A DNA stretch of 64,000 bases, from positions 101,220,194 to 101,284,193 of the forward strand of contig OW804096.1 of assembly GCA_942159475.1 (NCBI GenBank), in the 5' to 3' direction. The notes under the pieces are model-generated. The model saw only the letters and a program-made list of their open reading frames with translations, did no database searches and was not told the DNA's origin. Below, piece after piece: positions 40,345 through 51,760 of this stretch. The translations under genes and the position numbers were made by a program. The first letter of the stretch is position 1, and the number at the start of each line of letters is the position of its first letter. The DNA is from Sthenelais limicola. Its lineage: Eukaryota; Annelida; Polychaeta; Phyllodocida; Sigalionidae.

Positions 40345-41496
40345 GTAAGTATCCATTCGGGGATGACATAATTCCTCATTTAAAAATTCCGTTTCTATCA
40401 AAACTATTTTTGTATTTGTTGGGAGTGATTTATTGGATGATTTATTGTGGAGACTGTTTATTATCCTAGGATACAGACTAAATGGTTTAAATCGAAAAAG
40501 TATTGCAAGGCCTATCTCCTCCTCCCCCTCCTTCTATACCTCCCTCTCCCACATCTGCTTCTTTTATTCCTCCCTCTTTTCTCCATGCTTATCTGCCCCT
40601 CCCTCTTCCTCTCCCTCTCGCCTTCTTCCCTAGCCTCACTTTCCCTTGATGTATATCTTGATCATCCTTGTCCTTCTCTATTTCTATCTCTCTCACACAT
40701 CTCACTCCCACCCCTGTCCTCTTCTCTCCCTCCTTCCTCCCCTCTCCCCATTCTACTCTCCCCCCCCCCCCCCCCCAGCCACCTTTCGTCCCTCCATCCA
40801 CCCTTCTGTCCATCTCCTCGTCATACTCTCCCTATATTCCGATCCCTCCCTCCTACACCTCTTCAAACTCTCCCTTAATTATCTCTGCAGTCGCCCCCTC
40901 CCCCTCTCACTCACACACTATCTCTATCTCTCTCTCCTACTCTCCTCTGTCCTCCTCATGTCCTATCCTACTCATCTCCGCCTTCTCTCTAAAATAGGCT
41001 ACACTGTTACGTCAGTAGAGTGAACAGGGAACCCAAAGAAATTCCCACTGACCATTTTGCTGATATTTTAGAATTAAATTAATTTTTGTTAGCTCGTTTG
41101 AACGAGCTAACTTTTATCATCACTTTGCCCCTCGGACCTTGTCCTGGCAATTCTGCCATTTGCCGGCCTGCCCAGCCCCATGCTCCCGCCCTCCTCACCT
41201 CTCAATTTACGTGCTCAAATGCGCCAGATCCAATCTGGCGCCTCATCCTCCTCCACCGCCTCCTCCTCCCGTCATCCCCGTCCCCATCTCCCGTCATCTC
41301 CGTCCCCATCCCCCGTCATCCCGAGTGCTGCCCAGAGAGCTGCCCCGAGTGGTACCCAGTACCTCTCGGCCTCTCCTGACTCAATTCTGTAATAACATCA
41401 CACAGAAGCCTCAGAAGAGTCAATGAATCAAAGGAACCGAATTGCTTATATACCAGCTTATTAGCTACCATGATGGTAAACGGTGTCTTAAACTCG
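40345..41496. other. Intron with pyrimidine-rich tract and hairpin
   Basis: 40515-40985 is strongly pyrimidine-rich (tcc/ctc with a C-run near 40760) and opens meaningless frames. A perfect hairpin is at 41088-41111. 41270-41330 has repeated ccgtcatc/cccatc units. Confidence 0.7.
41088..41111. repeat. Perfect 11-bp hairpin
   Basis: GTTAGCTCGTT and AACGAGCTAAC are separated by tg. gacgagctaac recurs at 45464, so the sequence may be part of a repeat end. Confidence 0.7.
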
Positions 41497-41741
41497 GGTC
41501 AAGGCATTAGAATACATACGTCAATTTCGCATATATGAATTGACAGTCAAAACATTGAAAATATGATCGCTTGGGAGGAGAGACACGTAGTGGCAAATTC
41601 ATGAACTAACGAACCGGAAGAGCAAATTTTGACGTGCATGCGCGAATCGATTCCACCCGTATATATCCCTCGTCGGGCCAGATCATTGAAATAAACTCTG
41701 AATTATGAACGTTTCGAAGACTTTTGAAAATAATCATCAGA
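41497..41741 (+). mobile_element. Penelope-associated tail sequence, solo copy
   Basis: Aligns end to end with 56282-56522, the sequence joined to the Penelope-like reverse transcriptase. Shared blocks include gggtcaaggcattagaatac, gcttgggaggagagacacg, gggccagatcattgaaataa and aagacttttgaaaataatca. Both copies begin and end at the same points, so this is one mobile unit end, or an independent short element. Confidence 0.8.
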
Positions 41742-42235
41742 GACGGAGGTGGTGAAATCGTGATATTTCCACCAAAAGGAATATCGTCAGACTATAATAT
41801 GTTCATAAACTATTGTTTGGGATAGTATTTGAAGACGACATGACTGATTTACGCAGATTATACGGATATTATTGTGTCAGCGACCGGAAACATAGCGGCC
41901 TCACCGGGTTCGCTCGAAGAATGTGCGATCGGTGAAATTGTAAATACTAATAAAAAAGGTTGGTTAGATTTAACTTGATATGCTTCATTTCTTTCGATTT
42001 CCAAGCCTATGTCAGTTCTGTTTGCCTTGAGAACGTCTGTACATATAATCATTACACATTCTTAAGCTGGTCGAACTGACAGCAACAGGCTTGTGTGTGT
42101 GCGTGCTTCGAATCAACTACGGTACGTAATTCTGTTAAGAACATCAACATGTTAAAAAAATTGATTATGGTTGGAATCGTGAGAAATCTGCTAATATATA
42201 GGCTAGTATGACTCAATATAAACTCTTATGAGCCT
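41742..42235. other. Intron, nothing recognised
   Basis: Non-coding between the Penelope tail and repeat R2. Confidence 0.5.
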
Positions 42236-42527
42236 CGTTGAATGATATGTCATGTTGATTTGTCTATACATGAACTTAGAATCTGTAATATTGTGTAATT
42301 ATTGCAAGGTTCGATGGGTTCGATTCAACTAGGCCTAAGCTATAACGAAGAACATCATGGTTGTCATTACATTTTTCAAAATAATTAATTTCTTTATTAT
42401 AACCTTGATATTATTGTTCAGGAACTAGTCAGCACGATACAAAAGTATATTGAGATTGTTTTAAATATCAAGAGTCAAAAATGTTTTTCTGAGAAATTTC
42501 ATTCATAAGTTTGGTAGAATTTGATTA
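42236..42527 (+). repeat. Dispersed repeat R2, second copy, left part
   Basis: Matches 11990-12272 and stops where the T-run of the inserted LINE begins. Confidence 0.85.
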
Positions 42528-45002
42528 TTTTTTTTATTTTTTTTTTTTTTTTTGCACGAATTTTATTCAGGAAATAAAGCATGGCAACTGCCTATGCTGA
42601 ATATTTTATTACGGCTAGGGGATCCCTATATTCCGCCGCATCCTGAAAGTCACAATTGCATTTTGAACGTAATCACAGTGTCACATATCATGTTTGATCA
42701 GTACATATCTTATTTGCTTTTAGTGTAATCTAATGGGATGAGATGGGATGATATTTATTATATAAGAAAATGAGTGATAATTGGTATAATGGAGTACTGT
42801 TATCTGTTATCTTTAGTTATATAACATCCTTGTTATAAGTTTCATGATAATTGAATGTCTGAGTGTGTAGCTAGTAGTACATGTACTTGTACTAGATATT
42901 CGTAACAGCAGTAGTGTTAGTAACAACAATATTGTTAGCAGTGAAATAGTATAATATATATGATATATATAATATATTAGGACAATATTCATTTACATTG
43001 TCAGGTAGATTTACGCAAGTATACGTTGGCACTTGCCATGCTTGGAGGTCGCATACAGGCTCATAGTTCAAATTTTAATTGAAATATTCCTCAATATGTG
43101 TATTTCCATTTAGGATTGTATTTTTTAGTCGATACTTAAAGTTTTTGACATCGATTACTGTTTTATGTATAATTCCGATATCGTTCCATGTAATATGTAT
43201 AATTCCGATATCGTTCCCCTATATATGCTAGCGATTTAGCATACAGTGTACTTAACGGTCGGTATAGTTTAAAGTCCAACATCCTATCGCCTCTAAGGGC
43301 GTAACGTACCTCGTTGGCCTCTCTCTCTACCCAGTTAATCCTGCAGTGGTGCTGTTGTTTATGAAAAAAATTTTACAACATTGAAATAAATTCTTTCTCT
43401 AACATTCATGGTTTTACTTTCCGCATGTAACCTCTGCACATTATAGTATCTGGGTTTTTTTAGGGCAAAACGAAGGGCTCTGTTTTGTAGTATCTGTAAC
43501 CTATTAATTGTATTCTTTGCACAGTTTAGGTAGCAAACATTTGCATAGTCAAGATGGCTGAGTACCATTGATTTAATCAACAGTGTTCTCGTATTAGTAT
43601 CTAGTGCGTGTCTATTAATATATATATTATAGAGCCTCGCATTGGTCTTCCTCACCGCATTCTTAGCCATATCATCAAATTTCAGCTTGTTATCAATTAT
43701 CAACCCTAAGTATGTAAAGCTTTTAACCCAGTCTATGTCTGTATCATATATTTTTATACATCTTGCAGGGAGGGTGTTGCTTTCTCTCTGTGCGTATGGG
43801 ATGTACATTGCCTTGGTTTTGGGCAAACTGATAGCTAACTTATTATCTTTACTCCACTTTGCAATTTTGTCGGTATCCTCTTGGCACTCTGCCATAAGGT
43901 CAGTCTTGATAACATTAGTATTCAATAGTGCAATGTCATCAGCAAATAGCAACATAGTGCCCCTCAAATTTATGTTACAAATATCGTTTACAAATAGATT
44001 AAATAGGGTAGGACCCAGGATGGATCCCTGGGGTACTCCATGTTTAATAGGTATATAATTTGACGTCCCATTGGCAGCTCGAGTCTTTTGCTGCCTATCC
44101 GCTAAGTAGTTAGTAATCCATTTAGTAAACCATTGTGGCAAAGAGTAGGCTTTTAACTTTTTTAATAATAACTCATGGCTAACCGAATCAAAGGCCTTTT
44201 TGTAATCGTAAAAAACCAGAGTATTATTGCTTTTATTATTAATGTTTTGGAATAGCTTATATATCAGGAGATTAATTGTTTCAGTCGTAGATGAGTTACG
44301 TCTGAAACCCCCTTGAAAGTTAGATATTATGGAATAGAATTCAAGTAGCTCTTGTACTTGGTTACTAATATGTTTTTCCAATAATTTACCTCCCACATGG
44401 GTTAGAGAGATGGGCCTGAGATTTGTAACTAAAGATACATTACCCTTCTTGGGTATCGGTATGACCGTTGCCCTCTTCCCGGCATGTGGCACTATGCCAA
44501 CCTCTACTGATTTATTTAATACATAGATCATCTGGTTAGGAATTGCTTTAAAAAATCTAATATAAACCTTCATAGGGATGTCGTCACACCCAGACGATTT
44601 CTCAGAGTGTAAATCGTCAACCAGTTTATTAAATATCTCCATGTCTACAGGTATATAAAGTGTTCCCTGCATGGCTCTATTCTGTTCTATTTCTAAATTA
44701 GGTAGTATTCCATTAGGGTCAGTCATGGTTTGGGCAATTTCTTGTCCAACATTGGCAAAATACTTATTAATAATTCCTGGTACATCTTTAGTTTGTGCCA
44801 TGTTTAGGTTATCAGGGTCAATAATACTATTTATTGTTCTTTTGGAATCTTTAAATGGAAGGTATAAGTCTAATATTTGCCAGAATTTCTTTGGGTCGTA
44901 TTTAAATCTTACTAGTAATTCTTTAAAGTATTCACTTTTGGCGTTTCGTCTCAGCAGAGTATTTTTGTTAAAAATATATCCTGATCAGCTGTTCTGGTAG
45001 AA
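42528..45002 (-). mobile_element. 5'-truncated LINE inserted in repeat R2
   Basis: On the minus strand it runs from about 44990 (RT linker; endonuclease missing) through the reverse transcriptase to a 3' end. The 3' end has AATAAA (42567-42562) and an A-tail (T-run 42528-42553). The left boundary is set by the uninterrupted R2 copy at 11986-12527. The right boundary falls between 44985 and 45010. A target duplication is not certain, though ggtagaa occurs beside both ends (42512, 44996). The truncated 5' end and A-tail are typical of target-primed insertion. Confidence 0.88.
43075..44985 (-). pseudogene. LINE ORF2: reverse transcriptase and C-terminal region, 5' truncated
   Basis: The longest open part (43359-44801, 480 codons) holds the RT motifs in order: RATVIPIPKKGN, LRPISLTHVGGKLLEKHI, FQGGFRRNSSTTE, FYDYKKAFDSVSHELL, HGVPQGSILGPTLF, the catalytic FADDIALL and LSHLDYANVCY. 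The frame is open upstream to about 44985 (KNTLLRRNAKSEYFKELL), so the ATG at 44801 is not a true start. A frameshift near 43360 and a duplicated 23-bp block (attccgatatcgttcc core, 43165 and 43195) break the C-terminus. That region continues in other frames (VIDVKNFKYRLKNTI) to a stop at 43075-43077. The motifs suit the Jockey/CR1 side of non-LTR elements. RT core intact, element immobile. Confidence 0.9.
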
Positions 45003-45300
45003 ACAATATAAATAGAAGTAGGTCATCAAAATTATTCACAGATTCCAGACACAGTGTGTATGTGGGGGGGGGGGGGGGTATCTAAAATGGCTTCCATATG
45101 ATATTGGATCTTATGTGCTGTTTATGAGAATATTATAGTATTTAGTTTGATGTTGTCACATTTATATAGCTCAAAGAGGGAAAATATGTTTTGAAAAGCT
45201 GTTTGGTCAGCAAGGAAATATTATTATTCAGGAACTAGTTCAAGCATTGTCATGAAATTATTGTTTTAGTATTTTCCATTGATTTCATGATTCTAGACCT
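45003..45300 (+). repeat. Dispersed repeat R2, second copy, right part
   Basis: Matches 12275-12527 (caaaattattcacagattcc, gttgtcacatttatatagct, ttttccattgatttcatgat). It carries a G-run at 45065-45078 that is shorter in the other copy. Confidence 0.85.
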
Positions 45301-45689
45301 AGTCCAAGTGTTGTAATAATATCTTGAGAATATACAGAACTGCCATTTTTCATTATTAACTTGTTTCTGACCAGAGATTTTCTGTAAAAAATATTCCAAA
45401 TTATAATAATTGTCACTTGTTCCGGACATGTAATTTTAAATGGCCATACTCATAATTATATTTGACGAGCTAACATTATCTTTCGTCAGAAGATTGTCAC
45501 TTGTTATATCTTGCAATATGGCGATATATTGCTGCAATGGGTAATGTTCATCTGTTCATGTTCATACATATTTCTTCGTCACCGTCTCCGACTTAGGGTT
45601 ATAGGGTTAGCACTCTTAATTGTATTCTTGTAAGTTGTTCCACTTGAACGCGCTGATAACGGTGTTAATTCACCTATTCTTATCTTCAG
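45301..45689. other. Intron before LE4/LE5 exon
   Basis: Non-coding. It ends in the acceptor at 45688-45689. Confidence 0.5.
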
Positions 45690-45826
45690 GTGTAAATTTG
45701 GATTTTTCAACCTTGATGAGGAAGATAAGTTTGGCTGTATGTCTTGCTTCTGTTACGGCCATGCTTCTGTTTGTGTGTCAGCCAGGGGTTATGGCATCCA
45801 CAACATCACATCTGAGTTCAACTCTG
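45690..45826 (+). CDS. LAMC1: Laminin gamma exon: end of LE4 and first part of LE5
   Basis: The acceptor is ttatcttcag before 45690 and the donor is gtaagt at 45827. It reads [19 protein letters not shown], then [17 protein letters not shown] and [20 protein letters not shown] opens LE5, the EGF module split by the L4 domain. HNITSE contains an N-glycosylation sequon. The exon ends in phase 1. The intron before it holds the LINE and a Penelope-type tail. Confidence 0.95.
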
Positions 45827-46644
45827 GTAAGTAGCCTACAATTTCGCAAATTGAATTGGATTGTATAGCATAAGCACAATCGATTCATTATTTCACCATA
45901 GGGATGTATATAATATGATATCTTGTATATTGGGTTTGTATAGATAAGCTTATTCTATGGATGTATTTATTTCTCTTGTGGATGATTTCTGATCACACAT
46001 TTGGTCCATATATTTGATTGGAACGTTTTTTGCAATATATATGGTCTTGTCAGGAACCCATAAAACACTCAGTTTCAAGAGCAAGATCGACCTTCGATTG
46101 AAAAACTTCTCAAAATCGGTTCTCCGATAAAGGAGAAACCAAATATTAGCAATATGTCAGTTTCTTCTAAACTCATTTGAGGGATATGCAATGAACAATA
46201 CATTTGGTTTCAATAGCATCTTTGATTCCTACTGCATGAAACAATGCTGAACTGCAAGCTAATTGTGCAATATATATGGCCTTGTCAGGAACCCATAAAA
46301 CACTCAGTATCAAGAGCAAGTTCGGCCTTCGACTGAAAAACTTGCCAAAATCAGTTCTCCGCTAAAAGTAAAAATAAAGTATTATATTTTAACATCCCCA
46401 AAGAAATGATGAGCTAGTGCCGGTGCAAATCTATACTAAACAAAATACTCAATATGTTGTGCTGATGTTGTTATGCGTCAGCGCACAACTTCAGCTTTGT
46501 TAACCAAGTAAAACACTTTCTAATTATTAAGGGGGTTATTATTAGGGGTGGAATAAAATACCAATAACACATTTAGTTCATATCTGATGAAGTCAATACC
46601 AGGTGTAACCTGTTTAATATATATTTGTATTCATCTTTTTTCAG
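45827..46644. other. Intron containing repeat R3
   Basis: Apart from R3 (next entry) nothing was recognised. Confidence 0.5.
46029..46350. repeat. Dispersed repeat R3, partial tandem dimer
   Basis: tgcaatatatatgg, tcttgtcaggaacccataaa and acactcag occur at 46029 and again at 46265, about 236 bp apart. The segment between them matches 38064-38195. The dimer is therefore one full unit plus the start of a second, pointing to a tandem satellite-like or tandem-inserted element. Confidence 0.8.
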
Positions 46645-46767
46645 GCCGCCATGGATGGACAGGAGTTGATAACAATGACAGAGACGTCTCTATCAACTAC
46701 AATGCAGCGATCGGTAACATTGGTCTATCATCAAACCCCGGGGAAGAACTTTATTTCCTGGCACCCA
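46645..46767 (+). CDS. LAMC1: Laminin gamma exon: start of L4 (IV) domain
   Basis: The acceptor is the T-rich tttttcag before 46645 and the donor is gtgagt at 46768. Translation across the junction gives RHGWTGVDNNDRDVSINYN, then AAIGNIGLSSNPGEELYFLA. This is the start of the laminin IV type A module inserted in LE5. Sequence here is less conserved than in the LE repeats, as expected for this domain. The assignment rests on frame continuity and position as well as on similarity. Confidence 0.92.
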
Positions 46768-47036
46768 GTGAGTGATGAAAGCAGGTCTTCTCTTTTATTT
46801 CTGCATTGCATTCACTTAATTGGTTTATTAGAAGTTGGCCCCCGTGTGTAATAGCATATGGATATTCTATATACATGTAGATCTATTCAAAACGTACGTA
46901 TGGGGCATATCCTTTTCCCAGCTGGGTTATACTTAGTTGAAAATTATTCCTTAATGTAAATACCATTTGTCATGAATGTCGAGTTTATTGTTAAAAGGAT
47001 AAAGGTATGTGAAAACCATCTTATTTGCTTTCTTAG

Positions 47037-47339
47037 GCCGTTTCCTTGGTGATCAGCGCTTCAGCTATAACCAATACTTGAGCTTTGACCTACGTATTGG
47101 AGAAGAGGGAGCCAGAGCCACTCGCTATGATGTTGTAGTTGAAGGGGATGGATACAGGGTATCAATACCCATCTACAGTCAGGGCAACCCAGTACCAAGG
47201 ACCATCACCCAGACATTCAACTTCAGACTTAGCGAACTGGCCGATCTACAATGGTCACCACAGCTGGACGCTTTTAGTTTCATCAGAATGTTGTCCAATT
47301 TGACTGCCATCAAGATTAAAGCTCACTATACCGAAGGAG
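47037..47339 (+). CDS. LAMC1: Laminin gamma exon: main part of L4 domain
   Basis: The acceptor is ctttcttag before 47037 and the donor is gtatgt at 47340. It reads RFLGDQRFSYNQYLSFDLRI, VVVEGDGYRVSIPIYSQGN, FNFRLSELADLQWSP and MLSNLTAIKIKAHYTEGG. This is the beta-rich core of a laminin L4 domain (FLG..LSY.Q.LSF pattern, NLTAIKIR-like strand). SNLT is a potential N-glycosylation site. It ends in phase 1, joining the exon at 53248 across an intron that contains the DIRS-like element. Confidence 0.96.
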
Positions 47340-48497
47340 GTATGTTTTCACGTTATTGAAACACTACCAAATATTGATCTAGACTTAAGGTGATAAAATA
47401 TAAATTCGCTAATTATACAATTATGTTAAAGGCGAAAATCCATTATGACATATGCGGAAAATCTTTCTTTCGTGACTCGATTGTAATTACAAGGTGTGTG
47501 AGGTCCACGTTTATGAATACTGTATGTGAACTCTGATTGTCATTAATTCCTGTTCGTTTCTCTTCTTTCCTTGAACTCCAGCTTGCCTTGGAATATCTCA
47601 TCAGAGAATTATGGTGTTTGTTATTGGGTTGGTTTTTAATCTGTTAGACAGTTACTGGATTAAAGGATTAATGGGCCGATCCTTCTATTTTGACTAAATT
47701 TCCTAGCTTAAAAGACCTGTCGCCGCGAACATAAAAAAATAAGCAATTGGTTAGGCCTACGGTCCTGATTTTTTCACTGCTGGGGGGAGGAATGTTTTAT
47801 CTGTGTCGTGACGATGGCCGAATTTTGAATTTAAAAATCGTGGCGGGCAAGTTGTTTTGCCCACAAGCTTGCCCGCCTGGGCAAGCTATAATTACAGCAA
47901 GACTTTTGTGGTTTTTATTTTCAGCAGAAATCTTTAATTTCCCAGTTTGATTTCCCATTGTTTTCAAAACATCATCGACGATATGAGAACTATTTTACCT
48001 ACAGCCTGCTATCTTTCATTTCTTCCATATTATTTTTTCATATAAATATCGTGATATCAACTTAAATTAAAAATAATTCATGCATTGTATCTAATATGTC
48101 TTGATATTGATACATAGCGTATTGATATGATGCATAGCACCATGACTTAGTAGCTTTCCTTTACTTAATAAGCATCACATAAAAAAATAACATACCAGTA
48201 TAGAATCAGGTATATTTTTCGAAATAATAAGGAATTAGTAATTACAGTGTTCTAACCAGGGGGCAACCATAAATTCTGGCCGGCAACCTGATTTTGTCAG
48301 TAGCGTGCTTGGGCGGGCAACCCGTTTTTATTCCTTATTTCGTCCACTGTGTCCGATGTTCTAGTTCTGTCTGGAAAACAAATGTTCATAAGAAGTCCTC
48401 TCATCACCTGTTCCTGTTTAAAATAAATTGTATTTTAAGTAGTTCCATGGGTAAATGTAAGGTATCTCAACGTATATATTTATGAGTCAAATGAATA
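47340..48497. other. Intron, short GC-rich inverted motifs
   Basis: gcgggcaag and cttgcccgcc repeats are found at 47843-47885 and cggcaac/gggcaac at 48262-48322, possibly the ends of an eroded inverted-repeat element. No gene was recognised. Confidence 0.45.
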
Positions 48498-48510
48498 AGT
48501 AAAACCTCAG

Positions 48511-48555
48511 TTATGTCTCGTCCATCACGTAGTGATCGAGACTCTACGAGATGTA
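48511..48555 (+). repeat. DIRS left inverted terminal repeat
   Basis: ttatgtctcgtccatcacgt begins it and gagactctacgagat ends it. It matches the reverse complement of 52656-52701 with very few differences. The following bases to 48579 (gtacgcgcattcacgacaca core) match, inverted, 52952-52990. Confidence 0.92.
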
Positions 48556-48788
48556 CGCGCATTCACGACACACACCAGTCCATGCGCTTCTCTAAGACGC
48601 GACTCACAGAGTTTCCAGGTAGGTAAGTATCTTTACTGTATTTCTACTGGAAATCTTGATTTTTACTCGATTTCCAATAGGGAGGTGGGACTGATCGTAG
48701 ATCGCCACTTAACTCCCTCTAATTTTGATAACAGTTACCCTTGTGGGTCGTGTTTACCTGTTCTTTCTCTTAATGATTTCAGACCTCC

Positions 48789-50400
48789 ATGCCGAGGATT
48801 ACTAGGAATAGTAGGGAAGCTGAGACAGCCCCTGGAGAAAATAATCTTGCCGCTCAACGCTCTATACTAAGGAGATTACTCCCGCACTTACAAAATCCTC
48901 CTTCCACTGTAATTCCTAAGAGGATGGCAGGCGATAAAAATGTGGATGGTCAAGGTGGGGCCGAGGAAAAAATGGCGGAGGCCGCCAACGGTCAAAACAA
49001 CCTCCAGGGTGATGACGCACGATGCGAGCCCGGACGTGGAGAAAAGGTCCAAGTTGGGGACTTAAATCAGTCTCTGAAGAGACTACAGGATGATGTAGAG
49101 AGGATGCACGAATGCACGAAGATTTGCAGAGGAACTTTTTCCTTCCTCCTGCCCCGAGGGGTTTCAATAACTTTGGATTTAATCACCCTTGCCCGCCAAA
49201 CCCAGGTCACTGGAGTGGGCCACGCTATGGAGGTTTTGGTGGTGGACCGGGCTACGGCCCAAGCCGACCTAATTTTGATTATGACTACGAACCGTATTAT
49301 CCCCCTGATAGGTATGGTCCTCCTACTAACAAGAGACAGACCGGTACATGACCTCTCGGAGTCTGTGTCGGATTATAACTTTGCCGAAGAAGAGGGTTAT
49401 GAAGAGGAGGATGATGAGCCTGGAGCTCAAAAGAAGCCGGACAATGAACAAAAAATGTTGGAGTTGGCCAAAGAGTTAGCTGGGCAGAACACAGACAAAA
49501 AGAAAGACGAGAAGAAAGAGGAAGGGAAAGAGAAAGGCCCAGGACTTTCTGAACTGAAGCAGAGAACTCTAGCCCTACTCAAGGAGAAGGAAGATGAAAA
49601 GGTGGGTCCTGATCTCTCTAATGTGTGCATGGATCTTGTCGCTAAATGGTTCCCTAAACCCTCAAGGGAAATGGTAGAGGAAGTAGTGGCAAAATACCCG
49701 AGACCTGAGAATGCGGAGTTACTAAAAGTACCCAGGATAGACAAGCCTCTGTGGCAAGTCACCTCGCAGGATACAAAGGATACGGATAAGAAATTCAAAT
49801 ACATGCAGCGGGCGCTTAACAGCGTGGTCACAGCTACCATGGGAGTTTTTACGAAACTCTCTAAACACACTCAGTTCCTAGAGTTGGTAGAAGAAGTGAG
49901 AGACCTCATCAGGGTACAACTGTTCCTGTCACAGGAACTAACTACTAAGAGAAAGGAAAACCTAAAGGCTAATGTGGATTACAGATACAGGGACCTTCTC
50001 TCGGCTTCCACCCCGTCTACCCCGGAGTGGCTAATGGGTGGAAATCTGAAAGTCTTTAGACGAGTGATGCGACTTTCAAAGTAAAAAGAAAACTTGAAAA
50101 GCCTACCCCAGGGGGAAAGGAAAAGGAAGAGGAGGTTATCAGGGAAAACAGCAACATCAACAGAATTATCAACAGCAACCTCAACAGGCCTATCACTATA
50201 ACGCTCACCTGAACCAATATTGGCAGCAACCTCAGGGGCAATACCAACAGCCGCCCCAACCTCAACAACAACAGCAGAACTTTAGGCCCAGGGCAGCAAA
50301 CCCGCAGGGCTACCAACCTCGCCAGAATTTTCAGCGAGAGGGGGGGGGGAGCCAAGAAATAACTCCGGTAAGTCCCCCTCCCTATTGCTATCTACCTTTT
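48789..50400 (+). pseudogene. DIRS gag-like ORF, broken
   Basis: The first frame starts MPRITRNSREAETAPGEN. An 8-bp tandem duplication (atgcacga at 49104 and 49112) shifts the frame. The original reading continues in the next frame as a Gly/Pro/Tyr-rich region (PRYGGFGGGPGYGP, YYPPDRYGPPTNKRQ) and returns near 49335 to an acidic/basic stretch and a conserved-looking 49590-50070 region. From 50119 a different frame encodes a Gln/Pro-rich tail (QQNYQQQPQQAYHYN). It resembles nucleic-acid-binding Gag of DIRS-type elements in position and composition only; no zinc knuckle is seen. Confidence 0.7.
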
Positions 50401-50528
50401 AGAGCCGGTAACTGTATATTTTTACTCTCAGAATGGTTAAAAATCACTTCTGATGATTGGGTCCTGGGCATGGTATCTGGAGTAACTATTCCCTTTGATT
50501 TCTCGCCTGTCCAAGTGGAGACTCCCCA

Positions 50529-51760
50529 GTGTTCAAGTCTCCGGGGAAACTTTTGTCAGTGCTAGGGGAAGAAATAGACAAGCTATTAGCAAAAGAAGTT
50601 ATTGAAAAATCAGTGGAGGAACAGGGTCAGTTCGTATCCAATGTGATACAATGTGATCCAATTCTCAGACCGAAACCAAACAATAAATATAGGATGATTT
50701 TAGACCTATCGGAGCTAAACAAACTCATTCATTACGAAAATTTCAAGATGTTCAGCCTCCAGGCAGCAATTGACTTAATGATCCCAGGGATGTATTTAGC
50801 AAGTATAGACCTCAGTGATGCTTACTACACGATTCCAGTCAGGGAAGATTTCAGGAAGTTTCTTAGATTCAGGTGGAATGGGGATATTTTCCAATACACG
50901 TGCATGCCAAATGGCTTGGCTTGCGCCCCTCTATTCTTCATAAAAATTCTCAACCCAGCATTCGCCTCGCTTAAGAGTAAAAGGAGCAAACTGCTTCCCT
51001 TATATTGATGACTCCATTACCATGGAACTTTCCTATGAGAAATGTAAGAACTCTACGTTAGAACTAGCCTCGCTCCTGACTCAGTTAGGTTTCTTCGTAC
51101 ACCCAGATAGATAAATCGGTATTCACGCCTTCAAAGCAACTAATCTTTTTAGGTTTCTGGTTGGACTCAGAAAACATGACAGTTTCCCTAACGATAGAAA
51201 AGAGGGAGAAGATGCTTAGGGCATGTTATGATCTCTTAGCAAAAGACTCAGCTTCCATAAAGGAAGTGGCGGGGATAATTGGTCTCATGATAGCCTATGC
51301 GGTAGCAGCAGAATACCGGGGAAACTATATCAAAGAGTTAGAATGTGACAAGATAGATGCATTGAAACGATCAAAGGGAAATTTTGCAGCGCACATGACC
51401 CCTCGTTGGAGGGGAGAGAGAACATGTTCTGGTGGAGAGGCAATGTTAATTTAGCCTTTAGAAATATCAGGAGTATTGAACCGGACTTACTCATGTACTG
51501 CTATGCATCAAATGCAGGATGGGGAGCAGTAGTGGAAGAACGTAAAGCTAATGGAAGATGGAAAGACTCAGAGTTGCTCTGGCACATCAATGTTAAAGAG
51601 TTAGCAGCAGTCCACCTAGGCCTGCTGAGCCTGTGCAAAGTAAACCACTCTTGCATAAAAGTAATGACGGACAATACAGTCACGGTAGCATACATAAACA
51701 AAATGGAAGGTGTAAAGTCGAGAGAATGTCAAAAGATAGCGAAGAGAATTTGGAACTGAC
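50529..51760 (+). pseudogene. DIRS pol: reverse transcriptase and RNase H, broken
   Basis: RT blocks: KPNNKYRMILDLSELN, YLASIDLSDAYYTIPV and CMPNGLACAPLFF. After a frameshift near 50985 comes the catalytic YIDDS (about 51004-51018), then another shift near 51110 and LIFLGFWLDSENMTVSL. RNase H follows at 51406-51760 with ASNAGWGAVVEE (usually D-A-S, the Asp now Glu/Asp-less), ELLWHINVKELAAVHLGL and VMTDNTVTVAYINKMEG. The last motif is characteristic of DIRS and related RNase H. Confidence 0.88.

Noticed and set aside
40433..41023. Overlapping frames of 66-143 codons
   Set aside because: Derived from a pyrimidine-rich low-complexity tract in an intron.
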